This document shows positions 18,096 to 26,731 of a DNA stretch of 64,000 nt, piece by piece. The DNA is from CAWGMT01 sp963823675. GTDB taxonomy: Bacteria; Planctomycetota; Planctomycetia; Isosphaerales; Isosphaeraceae. How positions within the stretch are numbered: the first letter of the stretch is position 1; the number at the start of each line of letters is the position of its first letter. Below the pieces are notes generated by a model that saw nothing but the letters and a program-made list of their open reading frames with translations, ran no database searches and was not told the origin of the DNA. The translations under genes were made by a program, and so were the position numbers. Location: contig CAWGMT010000008.1 in the NCBI GenBank assembly GCA_963823675.1, positions 186,001 through 250,000 of the forward strand, in the 5' to 3' direction.

Positions 18096-18983
18096 ATGAA
18101 CATCAAGCTTGGCAGCGCCCCCGATTCCTGGGGCGTCTGGTTCCCCAGCGATCCCAGGCAGATTCCCTGGCCGCGCTTTCTCGACGAGATCGCTCTTGCC
18201 GGCTACGAATGGACCGAGCTCGGGCCATACGGATACCTGCCGACCGATTTGTCGCTCCTGCGCGGAGAGTTAAAGCGGCGAGGGCTGAACGTTTCCGCGG
18301 CCGTTGCGATCAGCCACCTGGAGGATCCCGCGGCCTGGCCCGACCTGGAAAGACAGGTGCTCGGCGGCGGCGGGCTCGCGGCCGGCTTGGGCGGTCGCTT
18401 CCTGGTGCTCATCGACGATACCTACTCCGACCTGTTCACCGGCCAGCCCACCAGGCCGGCGCGACTCGACCAGGCGGCCTGGAAGCAGTTGATCGATACA
18501 ACGCATCGCGTGGCCGACCTGGCCGCGACGCGCCTCGGGCTTCAGGTCGTGTTTCATCCGCACGCCGAGACGCACGTGGAATATGAAGACCAGATCGAGG
18601 CCTTCCTGCAAGACACCGACCCGCAGAAAATCGCGCTCTGTCTCGACACGGGCCACCACGCTTATCGCGGAGGCGATCCGGTCGCCTTCTTCCGCCGCCA
18701 CCACGACCGCATACCCTACCTGCATCTGAAAAGCGTGGATCGACAGAAGCAAGAACGGGTCGAACGGGAGCGGATCCCTTTTGCCATGGCCGTGGCCGAC
18801 GACATGTTCTGTGAGCCGTCGGCCGGCGCCGTTGACTTCATCGCCTTTCGCGATGCGCTTCGCGATCTCGACTATGAGGGCTGGGCGACTGTCGAGCAGG
18901 ACATGTTCCCGGCGCCATTCGACAAACCGTTGCCCATCGCCAAGCGGACCCGCGAATATCTACGCAAAATCGGGCTGGGCTGA
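18096..18983 (+). CDS. iolE: Inosose dehydratase IolE (TIM barrel)
   Basis: Dehydrates scyllo-inosose to the substrate of IolD; cytoplasmic, metal dependent. The 295-residue product opens with the IolE signature GSAPDSWGVWFPSDPRQIPW. Barrel landmarks with metal ligands are GYEWTELGPYGYLP, VVFHPHAETHVE, IALCLDTGHHAY and YLHLKSVD. The C-terminal strand is WATVEQDMF. It follows AAGAGGA, 22 bases after iolD. No other iol genes (iolG, iolB, iolC) are visible in the window, so the rest of the pathway must be elsewhere. Confidence 0.92.
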   Translation: MNIKLGSAPDSWGVWFPSDPRQIPWPRFLDEIALAGYEWTELGPYGYLPTDLSLLRGELKRRGLNVSAAVAISHLEDPAAWPDLERQVLGGGGLAAGLGGRFLVLIDDTYSDLFTGQPTRPARLDQAAWKQLIDTTHRVADLAATRLGLQVVFHPHAETHVEYEDQIEAFLQDTDPQKIALCLDTGHHAYRGGDPVAFFRRHHDRIPYLHLKSVDRQKQERVERERIPFAMAVADDMFCEPSAGAVDFIAFRDALRDLDYEGWATVEQDMFPAPFDKPLPIAKRTREYLRKIGLG

Positions 18984-19084
18984 GGCTATCCACCGGCTCG
19001 GCTTCTCCTTGCCCCACGGGAGATCAAGCGAAGCCTCGGTCTCCACGACGCGCAGATCAGGTCATTGACCACGTCGTGGAAAGC

Positions 19085-22000
19085 TCATTGCGGAACCTCC
19101 GCGGCCGGGTCGAGCAGCCAGGGGTTGGCGATCGCATTCAAGACCTCGAGCCGGCGGCGGTCAATCGGTAGCAGGAGCGCCTCGGCCAGTTGAATCCGGC
19201 TCGCCGATCTGATTGCATACTGCCCAGCCCCGTTCACACGCACCCGCCCAAGCGCTTTTTTCGCAATGGCCCCTTGCAGTTGCTCTTCAGGCGTCTCCGA
19301 CAGTTTCTCGTCCTCCGGCAGGCGGCCGACAAGGTTGGACGCGCGCCGAGGGTCCAGGCAGGCCAGCCCTTGAAAGACCTGCTCGAACCCAACCCACTTG
19401 TTCGCGGGAAACGCGGCTCGCGACGGGACTGGCACCTGATCAAAAACGGGCCCGGCAATCTGCGCCGCGGCCGCTCGATCGTATCGCGCCACGATGCCGG
19501 CCAGATTGGCAAGCACTCGAAGCTGCTCGAGATCAGGTTCGTCTCCCCGGGGTGCCCGACAGGCAAGGGCCAGCCAGAGATACTCGGCGACTCGCTCGGG
19601 CATGAGCTGTTCGACCAGCGGCAGACAACCCGCGATCAAACAAGCGGGGCTCGGTTCGCCAGGCCCGCTCGGCTCCTCAATTGCGCGCGGCGCAGCTCGG
19701 CAATGACTTCCTCGACCTGCTCGCGCAGCCGCCGGCTTGCTGTCGGCGATCGCCTTGGCGACGACCAGTTGAGCATAAAGCCAGAGCCCAGGGCCTGCGC
19801 TGTTTCCGGATCGATTCCGATTGCTGTGGTTCTTCCGCTGGGGAGGTTGACCAGATAACCCGGCCCCGTTGTTGTTCGGCTGGGGAAGCGGACCGAGCGA
19901 CGCAGCCAGTTTGCGGGCGCGCTCGAGATCTCTGGGGGCCATCCTCGAGCAGGCGCGGAGCAGGTGCCGCTCCAATCCGTTGCGCGTGGTCGCGGCGTTG
20001 ATCTTGGTAAGAAGCCGCTCGGCGTCGGCGGGCCTGGCCGCCGCGATGCGCCAGGCGATTTCACCCAGGATGTAATTCGCATACATCTGGTTATTCATCA
20101 GAGGGCTGGATCCGTCCTTTCCCTGGACAAGCGCGACGGCTCCGTCCAGGTCGGTCGACGCCAAGGCGGGTGCAAACTCGGCGATGCTCTGGGCATGCTG
20201 TTCGCGCTGGATGGTCTGGGCCAGCTTCCACCCCTCGCGCAGGATCGGAATGGCTCGATCGCTCTGGCCCACTTCGACAAGCCGGTCTGCCGCGCGGCCC
20301 AGCAGACGCAGTTTCTCGGCGGGATCCGTGACGCGAGATGCCTCGCGCCTGCGCGGATGAGCAGATCGCCGCGCAGTTTTCGATCATTGGCTGGCGCGAC
20401 CTTCTCCAGCGCGAGGAGCCCGTACGCCCTGGCACACGGATCGGGCTCGGAATCGACCATGTCCGCGGCCTGGGGCCCTTTCAATTCCCAGAGCGCAATG
20501 GCCGTCGCATCCAGGATCGACTCGTCGCGCAAGATGGCCGGGCTGACAAGCACCGCGAGCAGGCGCCGAGGATCAACCCAGGCGAGAGGACGGAGCACCT
20601 TGCGGAGCTGAAAGTCGGCGGGGATTCGCTGCCGCAGCTCGCTGGCGACGGCGATCGGCGCCAGCAAGGTGCGCACCAGCGCCCGCTCGTCCGCCCGGGA
20701 GGTCGGCCAGGGGAGTGTCTTGAGAATTGTCCGCGGCGGCTGGTCGGCGCGATCCAGCACGAGCTCCACAGCCTCGTTGCCGGCGCCGATCAACCTTCCT
20801 CCGAACCGGAACTCCGGCTGGTCGGCAAACAGGAAGGCAGGGCCATCGGCCACTCCACCGATCTCGAACCGGCCCTCCGCGTCGGTCCGTGCCCGGCTGC
20901 GCCGCGGACCGTCGCCCGACTGGAGCACCGTGACGCCGGATAGGGGACGCCCCTGCCGGTTGACGACTCGGCCCGTCATCGTGCGCAGCTTGAGTGCCCG
21001 GCGCAAGAGCAGGTCGGGAAGAACGTTGATCTCAACCGGTGCCGGCTTGACGAAGTCAGTCGATTCCGAGACGAAACCATCGGCGATCACCACGAGGCGA
21101 TAATCCAGGGCGAGGTCCAGTTCCCGTGGTGTCTCGAACGTCCCGTCGGCCGCAGTGCGAATCTCGTCGCTGCCATCAAACTGAATCGAGCTGGTCATCC
21201 CCCCCCGAGGCCCATTGTTGACGCGAGCCTGAACCCGAATCGACGCGTTCGAGATCGGCCGTCCATCCGTTCCCAGCACGCGGCCGCGAAAAGCCGACGT
21301 CGCCGCTCGCGTCACGCGCAGCGTCACCGGCTTCTCCTCGCTGGACCAGACCAGAAGCGGCTCGAGCGTCGCCAGCGGCCCTCGCTTGGCGGAAAGCTTG
21401 ACCTCGACCAGAGGGGCAACCCGCTCGAGCTGGAAGTTTCCACTCGAATCGCTTGTTGCCAGCGCCTCGTATACCCCGTAGGCATTGGACATCCACTGTT
21501 CCCAGCCGCCATGAACCGATGCTCCGGCCACGGGTTGATCGGTTTCGTTGACGACCCTGCCCCGAAGTGGTGGCTCTGCCTTGATGACCTCGAATGGGTC
21601 GATGGGGTTGCTGGGGTTCGCGCCCTGCACAACGTTGATTCCGCGGAACGCGGCGTTGGGACTCATTGCATAGTTCCGCGGGAGTGTTGCGAGGCGAAGC
21701 TGATACTGGCCCGGCACGAGGTGCAATGCGAAACGGCCCCGGTCATCCGTGAAACCATTTTCCAGTGCCCCCGTTTGCTGCGCAGTAAAGGCGATTCGCA
21801 CGCCCTCGATCCCAGCGCCGGTTTGACGATCGACGACAGTCCCCTCGACGCGAGCAGCCCGCTCGACGGCAACCTTGATTTCGTTGGGCCGATCGGCCCG
21901 AATCAAGGTGCGGGGAATCTCCCTGACCCGATAGGCAGCCTCGCCTCGAGGCCGGCAGGCAAGGGTCAAGTATCCCTCGGCGATCGCCGGGATCTCGAAT

Positions 22001-22878
22001 CGGCCCCGGTCATCCGTGGTGACGACCGCCGTGCCGATGAAGCTGACGCCAGGACTTGCCGACCTATCCACGGGTGCCGTCGCAGCGCAGATCGTCCATC
22101 CCCCCAGCACACGCGGATCGTCGGCCGTGAGCTGGCCAGAAAGCTTGGCGACCGGGCTGAGCCAGACGAGCTTGGGCCCATCGACGGTGGCGAGAAGCGC
22201 ACATCGCTGGATTCCATGCCCCTCTTTGGCAACCTCGAGCTCGGCCACTCGCTCGGCCGGAAACGCATCAAGAACGGCGCGCCCTCCCGCATCGGTCGCA
22301 AGCTCGATGCGATCGGCCAGCGGCTTGGGAAGTGCCAGCCTGTCATTCGCGAGTCGAGCTACCGTGATGCGCGCGCCGGCGACCGGGCGCAGATCGGGAT
22401 CCTCGACGCGGATTTCCGTCTTCGCAGGGGGACCAAGGACAAGACGGACCAACTGGTCCTGGCCCGGCAGGCTTCCCGCAAGCTCCCTGACGGCGACCTG
22501 CATTCCCGGCCGAAACGCCCACAGCGATATCGCCCGCGGGGGAACCTGGCCGTTCGAATGACTCCAAAGAGCGAGCGAAAGATCGCTGGACGCCGCCGCC
22601 GCCCGATCGACCCGGTATTCGTCGGCCAGATCGCTCGGCCGGTCAAGTGAAAACCGGCCCTGGTCGTCCGAGCGGCCCAGGGCGACAACACGAACATCGC
22701 CCGATGACGCCCGCTCCACCAGCCAGACCATCGCCCCCTCGACCGGCTTTCCCTCGGGATCGGCGACGGTGCCTCGGAGCGGAGTCGTCAAAGGGGTCGC
22801 AAACGCCGCCAGGACTGCCACGGTGAATAGAATCATGGACCGTCTCGCGCGCAGGTGAGAAACAGCGACTCCGGGCAT
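19085..22878 (-). CDS. Secreted carboxypeptidase-regulatory-like repeat protein (several frameshifts)
   Basis: The start MPGVAVSHLRARRS leads into a signal sequence (ILFTVAVLAAFA). The body is a string of CarboxypepD_reg-like beta-sandwich repeats, for example LRGTVADPEGKPVEGAMVWL, VEGTVVDRQTGAGIEGVRI and MTGRVVNRQGRPLSGVTVL, each followed by D-x-x-G-R-F. After residue about 740 an alpha-helical TPR/HEAT-like region begins. A one-base deletion near 20343 moves the frame to EKLRLLGRAADRLVEVGQSD, and four further frame changes near 19862, 19800, 19730 and 19683 fit a protein reading NLPSGRTTAIGIDPETAQAL, then LWLYAQLVVAKAIADSKP, then REQVEEVIAELRRAQ. Five breaks in one gene suggest either decay or poor local sequence. 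Role unknown, probably cell surface. Confidence 0.75.
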
Positions 22879-24472
22879 ATCGAGGATTCGATGAAACGCC
22901 GCAAGCTGTCGAGTCGATTTGACACGATCGGAGCGAGGAAAGACAAGTCCTTCCGCCCCATGGCACGGGATGGCAACGTTGCTGAATTGGAACCATGCCC
23001 GGTTTGGGGCATGCTCCGAAAGCAGATCGCATCAGCGGGGTGGCTGGGGTTGACGCCCGCAGGGCGACGCTGGCGCGGTGAAAAGTTGGGGTTGACTCGG
23101 TCAAGCATTGATCCAGGTTTTGCCGACGGCTGCGCGTTGTCATAGCCCCCGAACGGGGGCGCCATGATGTAGCCTGGGGCGTAAGCCCAGGAATCAGAAG
23201 GTGCGAAAACGATTTCAAACTTGAGCCCCCGGATGGGGGCGACACGCATTGGCCTTCCGGCGTCGGTCGCACGAACCCGCGATGTCGCCCCTCGCGGGGC
23301 TTGGAAAGGGACCGAAAAGAGCGCGAAACGCACCCGCCCCGCAGGTCCTGGCTCTCACGAGCCAGGCTACAACCTGTCGCTGCTCCGCGGCTCGATCACC
23401 CGCCTCGACGGACACCTCCTGCAACACAAGGCGCAACAAATACGCGTCAAGCGGCCGCGCCACATGCATCGAGTCAAGATCAACTTTCCACCGGGCCAGG
23501 GCGACGCCCCCAGGTCCGAAGCCGGCGCGCTGGGGGTTCGCTGGCTGCCGCCAGCTCGAACCCAGCCACCCAGGTCTCGTCACGTCCCAAAATAACGAAT
23601 TCTTGATGAGAAAAAATGAGACTGGATGAGACGTTTTCGAAGGGTTCCGATCTCATCGCGCGATGTTCGGCGACGAAATGCCTGAGAGATCCGCGGTGCA
23701 GTCGGTTCCCGTCGTAAGTCGTTGATATATTGGTCCTTCTGCCGTCAAATTGGGCCGACTCGAGCCTCTTTCGAGCCCACCGAATCGGGCTGTCGAATCG
23801 CCTCGGGGGTGTCTCATCATCGATCGCGATGTCTCACGTTCCCGCGCCGCCGACTTCGCACGTTGGTAAGCAGCAGGGACCCGAACGGCGCCGCATGGCC
23901 TTGATCGCAAAACCCGCAAACTTGATGCGACCGACCGGCCGCTCGTCGCCCCGCAAATGGAGCGGCGGCCTGTAGCAGGTAGCAGGCACTTGAAGGAATG
24001 GATGCGCGTTGCTCGGGTTATCCGGCAACTGACAACTGATGGGATCGCAACGGTGACCTGGCCGTCCCTGACGGAAACTGCGCTGCGGTCTCATTATTCT
24101 CTTAGTTTCCTATATATAATATGCGCTGATTTTCAAATTTCATGAAAGCGACTACGCTGTCTAGTGCCTAAAATCTGATCGGATCATTCGGTCCAGTTTG
24201 GACTTAAATTTTTTCTCCAGATTTTTTTGGGCGTTCACTGTTTGTAAATCCTACAGCGGCGGGACGCGGCGGAGCGGCGGCACGATGTAGAGGTGGTATC
24301 GGGACTGTGCTTTATGCCGAATCCAAGGAGCGGGCGATGTGGATCGGTTGCAAGGGTGCGCCGAACCATGGTCTTGGCCCTTGCGGCCGACGTCGTTCGA
24401 GAGTTCCAGGTTGACCCGGACGAGTTGCACAATTCACTTCGTGACCTTGAAACCCTGGAGGATCGCCGAACC
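22879..24472. other. Gene-poor, repeat-bearing interval
   Basis: I see no convincing gene here on either strand; open frames are short with no family resemblance. The left third has GC-rich palindromes (listed separately). The right part, about 24080-24240, is clearly more AT-rich than its surroundings and contains TATATATAAT near 24110, which could be a -10 element for the small genes that follow, though no matching -35 is obvious. Confidence 0.5.
23145..23300. repeat. Cluster of GC-rich palindromes
   Basis: Three related hairpins: GCCCCCGAACGGGGGC at 23145, GCCCCCGGATGGGGGC at 23225 and, shorter, GCCCCTCGCGGGGC at 23287, which is followed in inverted sense by the same CGACA-type flank. Between them lies CCTGGGGCGTAAGCCCAGG at about 23172. 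These are the dispersed repeats typical of planctomycete intergenic DNA. Confidence 0.7.
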
Positions 24473-24748
24473 GTGAAGCCCGACCTCTACCAGCGCGTAG
24501 CACTGCGCCTGGACGTCACCGAGCATGGCCTCAAGAAAGGGGATGTGGAAGTGCTCGTGGACCGTGTCCCCCACCCCTCGGGCGGGGAAGCGGGCGTGGT
24601 GCTGGAAGTCTTTAACGCCATCGGCGAATCGATCTCGGTGATCGCTGTCAAGGAATCGGACATCGAGCCCCTTCACGCTGACTTGAGGTTGATCACCCCC
24701 GCGTTCTTGGCGGTGTACGACCCGCCTTTGCCCGGCGTGGCGAGGTGA
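24473..24748 (+). CDS. DUF4926-like small protein
   Basis: About 91 residues. VKPDLYQRVALRLDVTEHGL, KKGDVEVLVDRVPHP and GVVLEVFNAIGESISVIAV match the layout of DUF4926, small SH3-like-barrel proteins often found beside other small genes and suspected partners in toxin-antitoxin-like pairs; function unproven. The GTG at 24473 has GGAGG ten bases upstream. The last 20 or so residues (LITPAFLAVYDPPLPGVAR) are not DUF4926: they come from reading antisense through a relic of the large Ig-repeat gene, so the original stop has been replaced. Confidence 0.62.
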   Translation: MKPDLYQRVALRLDVTEHGLKKGDVEVLVDRVPHPSGGEAGVVLEVFNAIGESISVIAVKESDIEPLHADLRLITPAFLAVYDPPLPGVAR

Positions 24749-24790
24749 GGGTTGCCGATCCGGTCGCTGTGGCCGTTGTAGTCTCGGTTG
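24676..24790 (-). pseudogene. Relic 1 of the 3' region of an Ig-repeat protein gene
   Basis: On the minus strand this encodes HLATPGKGGSYTAKNAGVIN then L-K-S-A-stop, nearly the same as HLATPGKGGSYTAKNAGVIK in the intact gene (27034-27110). Similarity fades on both sides. It is a short detached copy, about 1.9 kb from the end of the intact gene. Confidence 0.75.
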
Positions 24791-25043
24791 GATCGACCTG
24801 ACTCGCACCGGTCGGGAAATAGCGGTCGGGCTGGGTTGAAGGGCTACCCTCATACAAGGGCCGCGCCCGCGGCTAAGATTCTTGGGAATGCATTCTGGCG
24901 CAGACTTACGTTAGAATAACAACACAGTTGTTCGGAGGGCGCGGACGGGACAGACGAATTTACTTCAGCCCGAGCGACTACGAGGTCGCAGTAGATCGTC
25001 AGAGGTACGGCGACAGGGTTGAACCACTGTTGGAGGCCCCACG

Positions 25044-25430
25044 ATGATCGGCGGAATTGATATTCGAATTCCCACAAGAGCTGGAATGTTGTCTGCCGAG
25101 GTCTCCGTGCGCGCCATCCGGCAAAGGTGGCCCCGCGCGGTCTTTGAGAATGGGCTCACGGGTGACCGTTACGATCAATTTTCACAGATCCCATTTGGTG
25201 ATGTGAAGGAACTTTTTGTTTATTGGGATTCGAATGCCGCAGCTATCTGGGAGGCCGAAGGAGCAGTTCCCCGCGCCGACAATGTGATGATTCACCTCAT
25301 CGCCGACCTCGACATCTTAACCGCCGTGATTGACGAAAAAGATGACGAGATGGAGAGCATCATCGCGGCGATCCGCTCTGGCTTGGCTGACGAGATCCTT
25401 TGCAACCCAGCAAGTTTGGCGGCAGCATGA
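25044..25430 (+). CDS. Unknown acidic small protein, first of a coupled pair
   Basis: I do not recognise this 128-residue protein. It is acidic, without signal or membrane segments. It opens MIGGIDIRIPTRAGML, has an aromatic centre (DVKELFVYWDSNAAAIWEAE) and an acidic helix (TAVIDEKDDEMESIIAAIRS). Size and composition resemble immunity or antitoxin proteins, but no motif proves that. The ATG at 25044 follows GGAGG by seven bases, an excellent site. The stop overlaps the next ATG as ATGA, so the pair is translationally coupled. Confidence 0.6.
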   Translation: MIGGIDIRIPTRAGMLSAEVSVRAIRQRWPRAVFENGLTGDRYDQFSQIPFGDVKELFVYWDSNAAAIWEAEGAVPRADNVMIHLIADLDILTAVIDEKDDEMESIIAAIRSGLADEILCNPASLAAA

Positions 25431-25633
25431 CCACGGATCCGCCGACAAACCTGGACGACGCGAATCGTCAAGCCGGGGAGGGTTGGCTGATCGATTGGTT
25501 CGACCCCCCTTCAGAGTCGATGCATCGCATTCGTCAATCTGTTGCTGCGGTCAACCGACGAGCACAGGAAAGACTCTCCCGCTCGAGCAAGGCGTCGATC
25601 GCGGCCGGAGTCGGCGCCGTTCGCGTGAGTTGA
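25427..25633 (+). CDS. Unknown small protein, second of a coupled pair (3' end replaced)
   Basis: Starts at an ATGA overlap with the previous gene: MTTDPPTNLDDANRQAGEGW followed by LIDWFDPPSESMHRIRQ. The first about 48 residues look like a genuine protein; the last 20 (SRSSKASIAAGVGAVRVS) are antisense to a relic of the Ig-repeat gene. So the natural C-terminus seems lost. Function unknown. Confidence 0.5.
   Translation: MTTDPPTNLDDANRQAGEGWLIDWFDPPSESMHRIRQSVAAVNRRAQERLSRSSKASIAAGVGAVRVS
25553..25626 (-). pseudogene. Relic 2 of the 3' end of an Ig-repeat protein gene
   Basis: The minus strand encodes TRTAPTPAAIDALLERESL, matching TRTVPAPAAIDALLERENL at the C-terminus of the intact gene (26760-26825) with about 50 of 56 bases identical. 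Nothing recognisable of the gene remains beyond this block. Confidence 0.75.
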
Positions 25634-25681
25634 TACGTGGCGATTCGGTTTCTGGGCCGAGCCGAACGGTACACCCGCGCC

Positions 25682-26195
25682 TCAACGATTTGCCAGCTCC
25701 TTCCAGGCCCACAAGCAGGCCAGGAAGAACCGCTTCTCGTTCGTCAGTGCCAGGTTTCACGAAACCCTCGACCCGACTCTCAACCTGATTGATCAACGTC
25801 AGGACACCTGAGCGTTTGAAGCGTTCCGTCAAATCGTAGTCGGCGAGGTGCCGCCACTCCTGAAGATCCACGAACGTATCTGCCAAGTCCCGGATCTCCC
25901 CAGGAACGGAGAAGCCCGGGGGCAACCCCTTGGCAACACCCTTCTTGAGCGTTCCCCCTCCGAAGGACTTGCAGGCCTCCTTCATGACTCCGTGGGTAAA
26001 GGCCCTCCCCAACACCTGACGAAAGGGCGCTTGGTTGTGCTGCGTCCCGATCTGGGCCCGACAGGCTTCATCAACCCGAAGATGAAACACCGCATAGTAG
26101 GCCGATGACACCGCGCGACGCAGGTTGGCTTGCTTCGGCCTCCGGACGTCGAGCGTCGCCAGCCTGACGGCCTGCTCCAGGAGATCCTCATGCAC
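25682..26195 (-). CDS. HEPN-domain protein, candidate RNase toxin (frameshift near the end)
   Basis: HEPN proteins are all-helical; many are RNases in toxin-antitoxin or defence systems. The N-terminus reads LLEQAVRLATLDVRR followed by RRAVSSAYYAVFHL, the typical first HEPN helices. The R-x-x-x-x-H-type region is probably EWRHLADYDLTERF. The open frame runs on to 25551, but one extra base near 25741 explains this: the other frame gives EKRFFLACLWAWKELANR and a stop at 25682, a normal ending for this family, for about 170 residues. It starts three bases after the stop of its partner. Confidence 0.75.
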
Positions 26196-26198
26196 GGC

Positions 26199-26498
26199 TT
26201 ATTCCTCGTCCTCCTCATCGAGCTCGCTCTGCTTGACAATCTGGATGTAGGGCCACAGCTCGACGCCCAACCCGCGGATCCGGTCGCGGATCGCTCTCTT
26301 CAGGTCGGAAACGTCCTGTCCGCCGACCTTCGCGGGGTTCACCCTCTCGTCCAGGATGACTGTCACGCGCAAGGCATCCTCGCCGTCGGTATCGACGTAG
26401 TCCTCGACTCGGATGTCGACGACCCGAGGATTCCGCGGGAGCTTGGGTTTCAAGTCGCTCAGCTTCAGGGCGTCGACGATCTTCGGGTCGACCGCCAT
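26199..26498 (-). CDS. Acidic 99-residue partner of the HEPN protein, candidate antitoxin
   Basis: MAVDPKIVDALKLSDLKPKL opens the protein; the centre is a beta-rich segment (PRVVDIRVEDYVDTDGEDAL) and the C-terminus is very acidic (KQSELDEEDEE). It lacks the G-S-x10-D-x-D motif of MNT nucleotidyltransferases, the usual HEPN partner, so it would be a different type. The ATG at 26498 follows AGGGAG. It precedes the HEPN gene by three bases in one operon. Confidence 0.65.
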   Translation of the reverse strand: MAVDPKIVDALKLSDLKPKLPRNPRVVDIRVEDYVDTDGEDALRVTVILDERVNPAKVGGQDVSDLKRAIRDRIRGLGVELWPYIQIVKQSELDEEDEE

Positions 26499-26731
26499 GG
26501 CAATGCTCCCTTCGATCGATGGTGGTCCTCGCACCTCCCACACGGGTCGGTCGCCGACCGACATGACCAATCCATTGTCCGACTCCGCGCAAGAGTTCAA
26601 CCCCAGGGCGTAATCATCGGGCTGGACCGGAAGTATAATGGGGTCACCAGTTCGGTTCCGGGGAGACCGATGATGGAAATGGCGTCGCTGCGCCAGTCGA
26701 GCTTTCCATCTTACGAAACTCAACTAACAAA

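Noticed and set aside
16241..18106. 621-codon minus-strand frame opposite iolD
   Set aside because: Exact shadow of iolD; residues are the reverse-frame image of a conserved enzyme.
23301..23606. Short overlapping frames in the 23.2-23.6 kb interval
   Set aside because: No ribosome site, biased composition, and the region is made of GC-rich palindromic repeats.
24293..24472. Extension of the DUF4926-like frame upstream to 24293
   Set aside because: Homology and a well-placed GGAGG favour the GTG at 24473; the upstream part has no resemblance.
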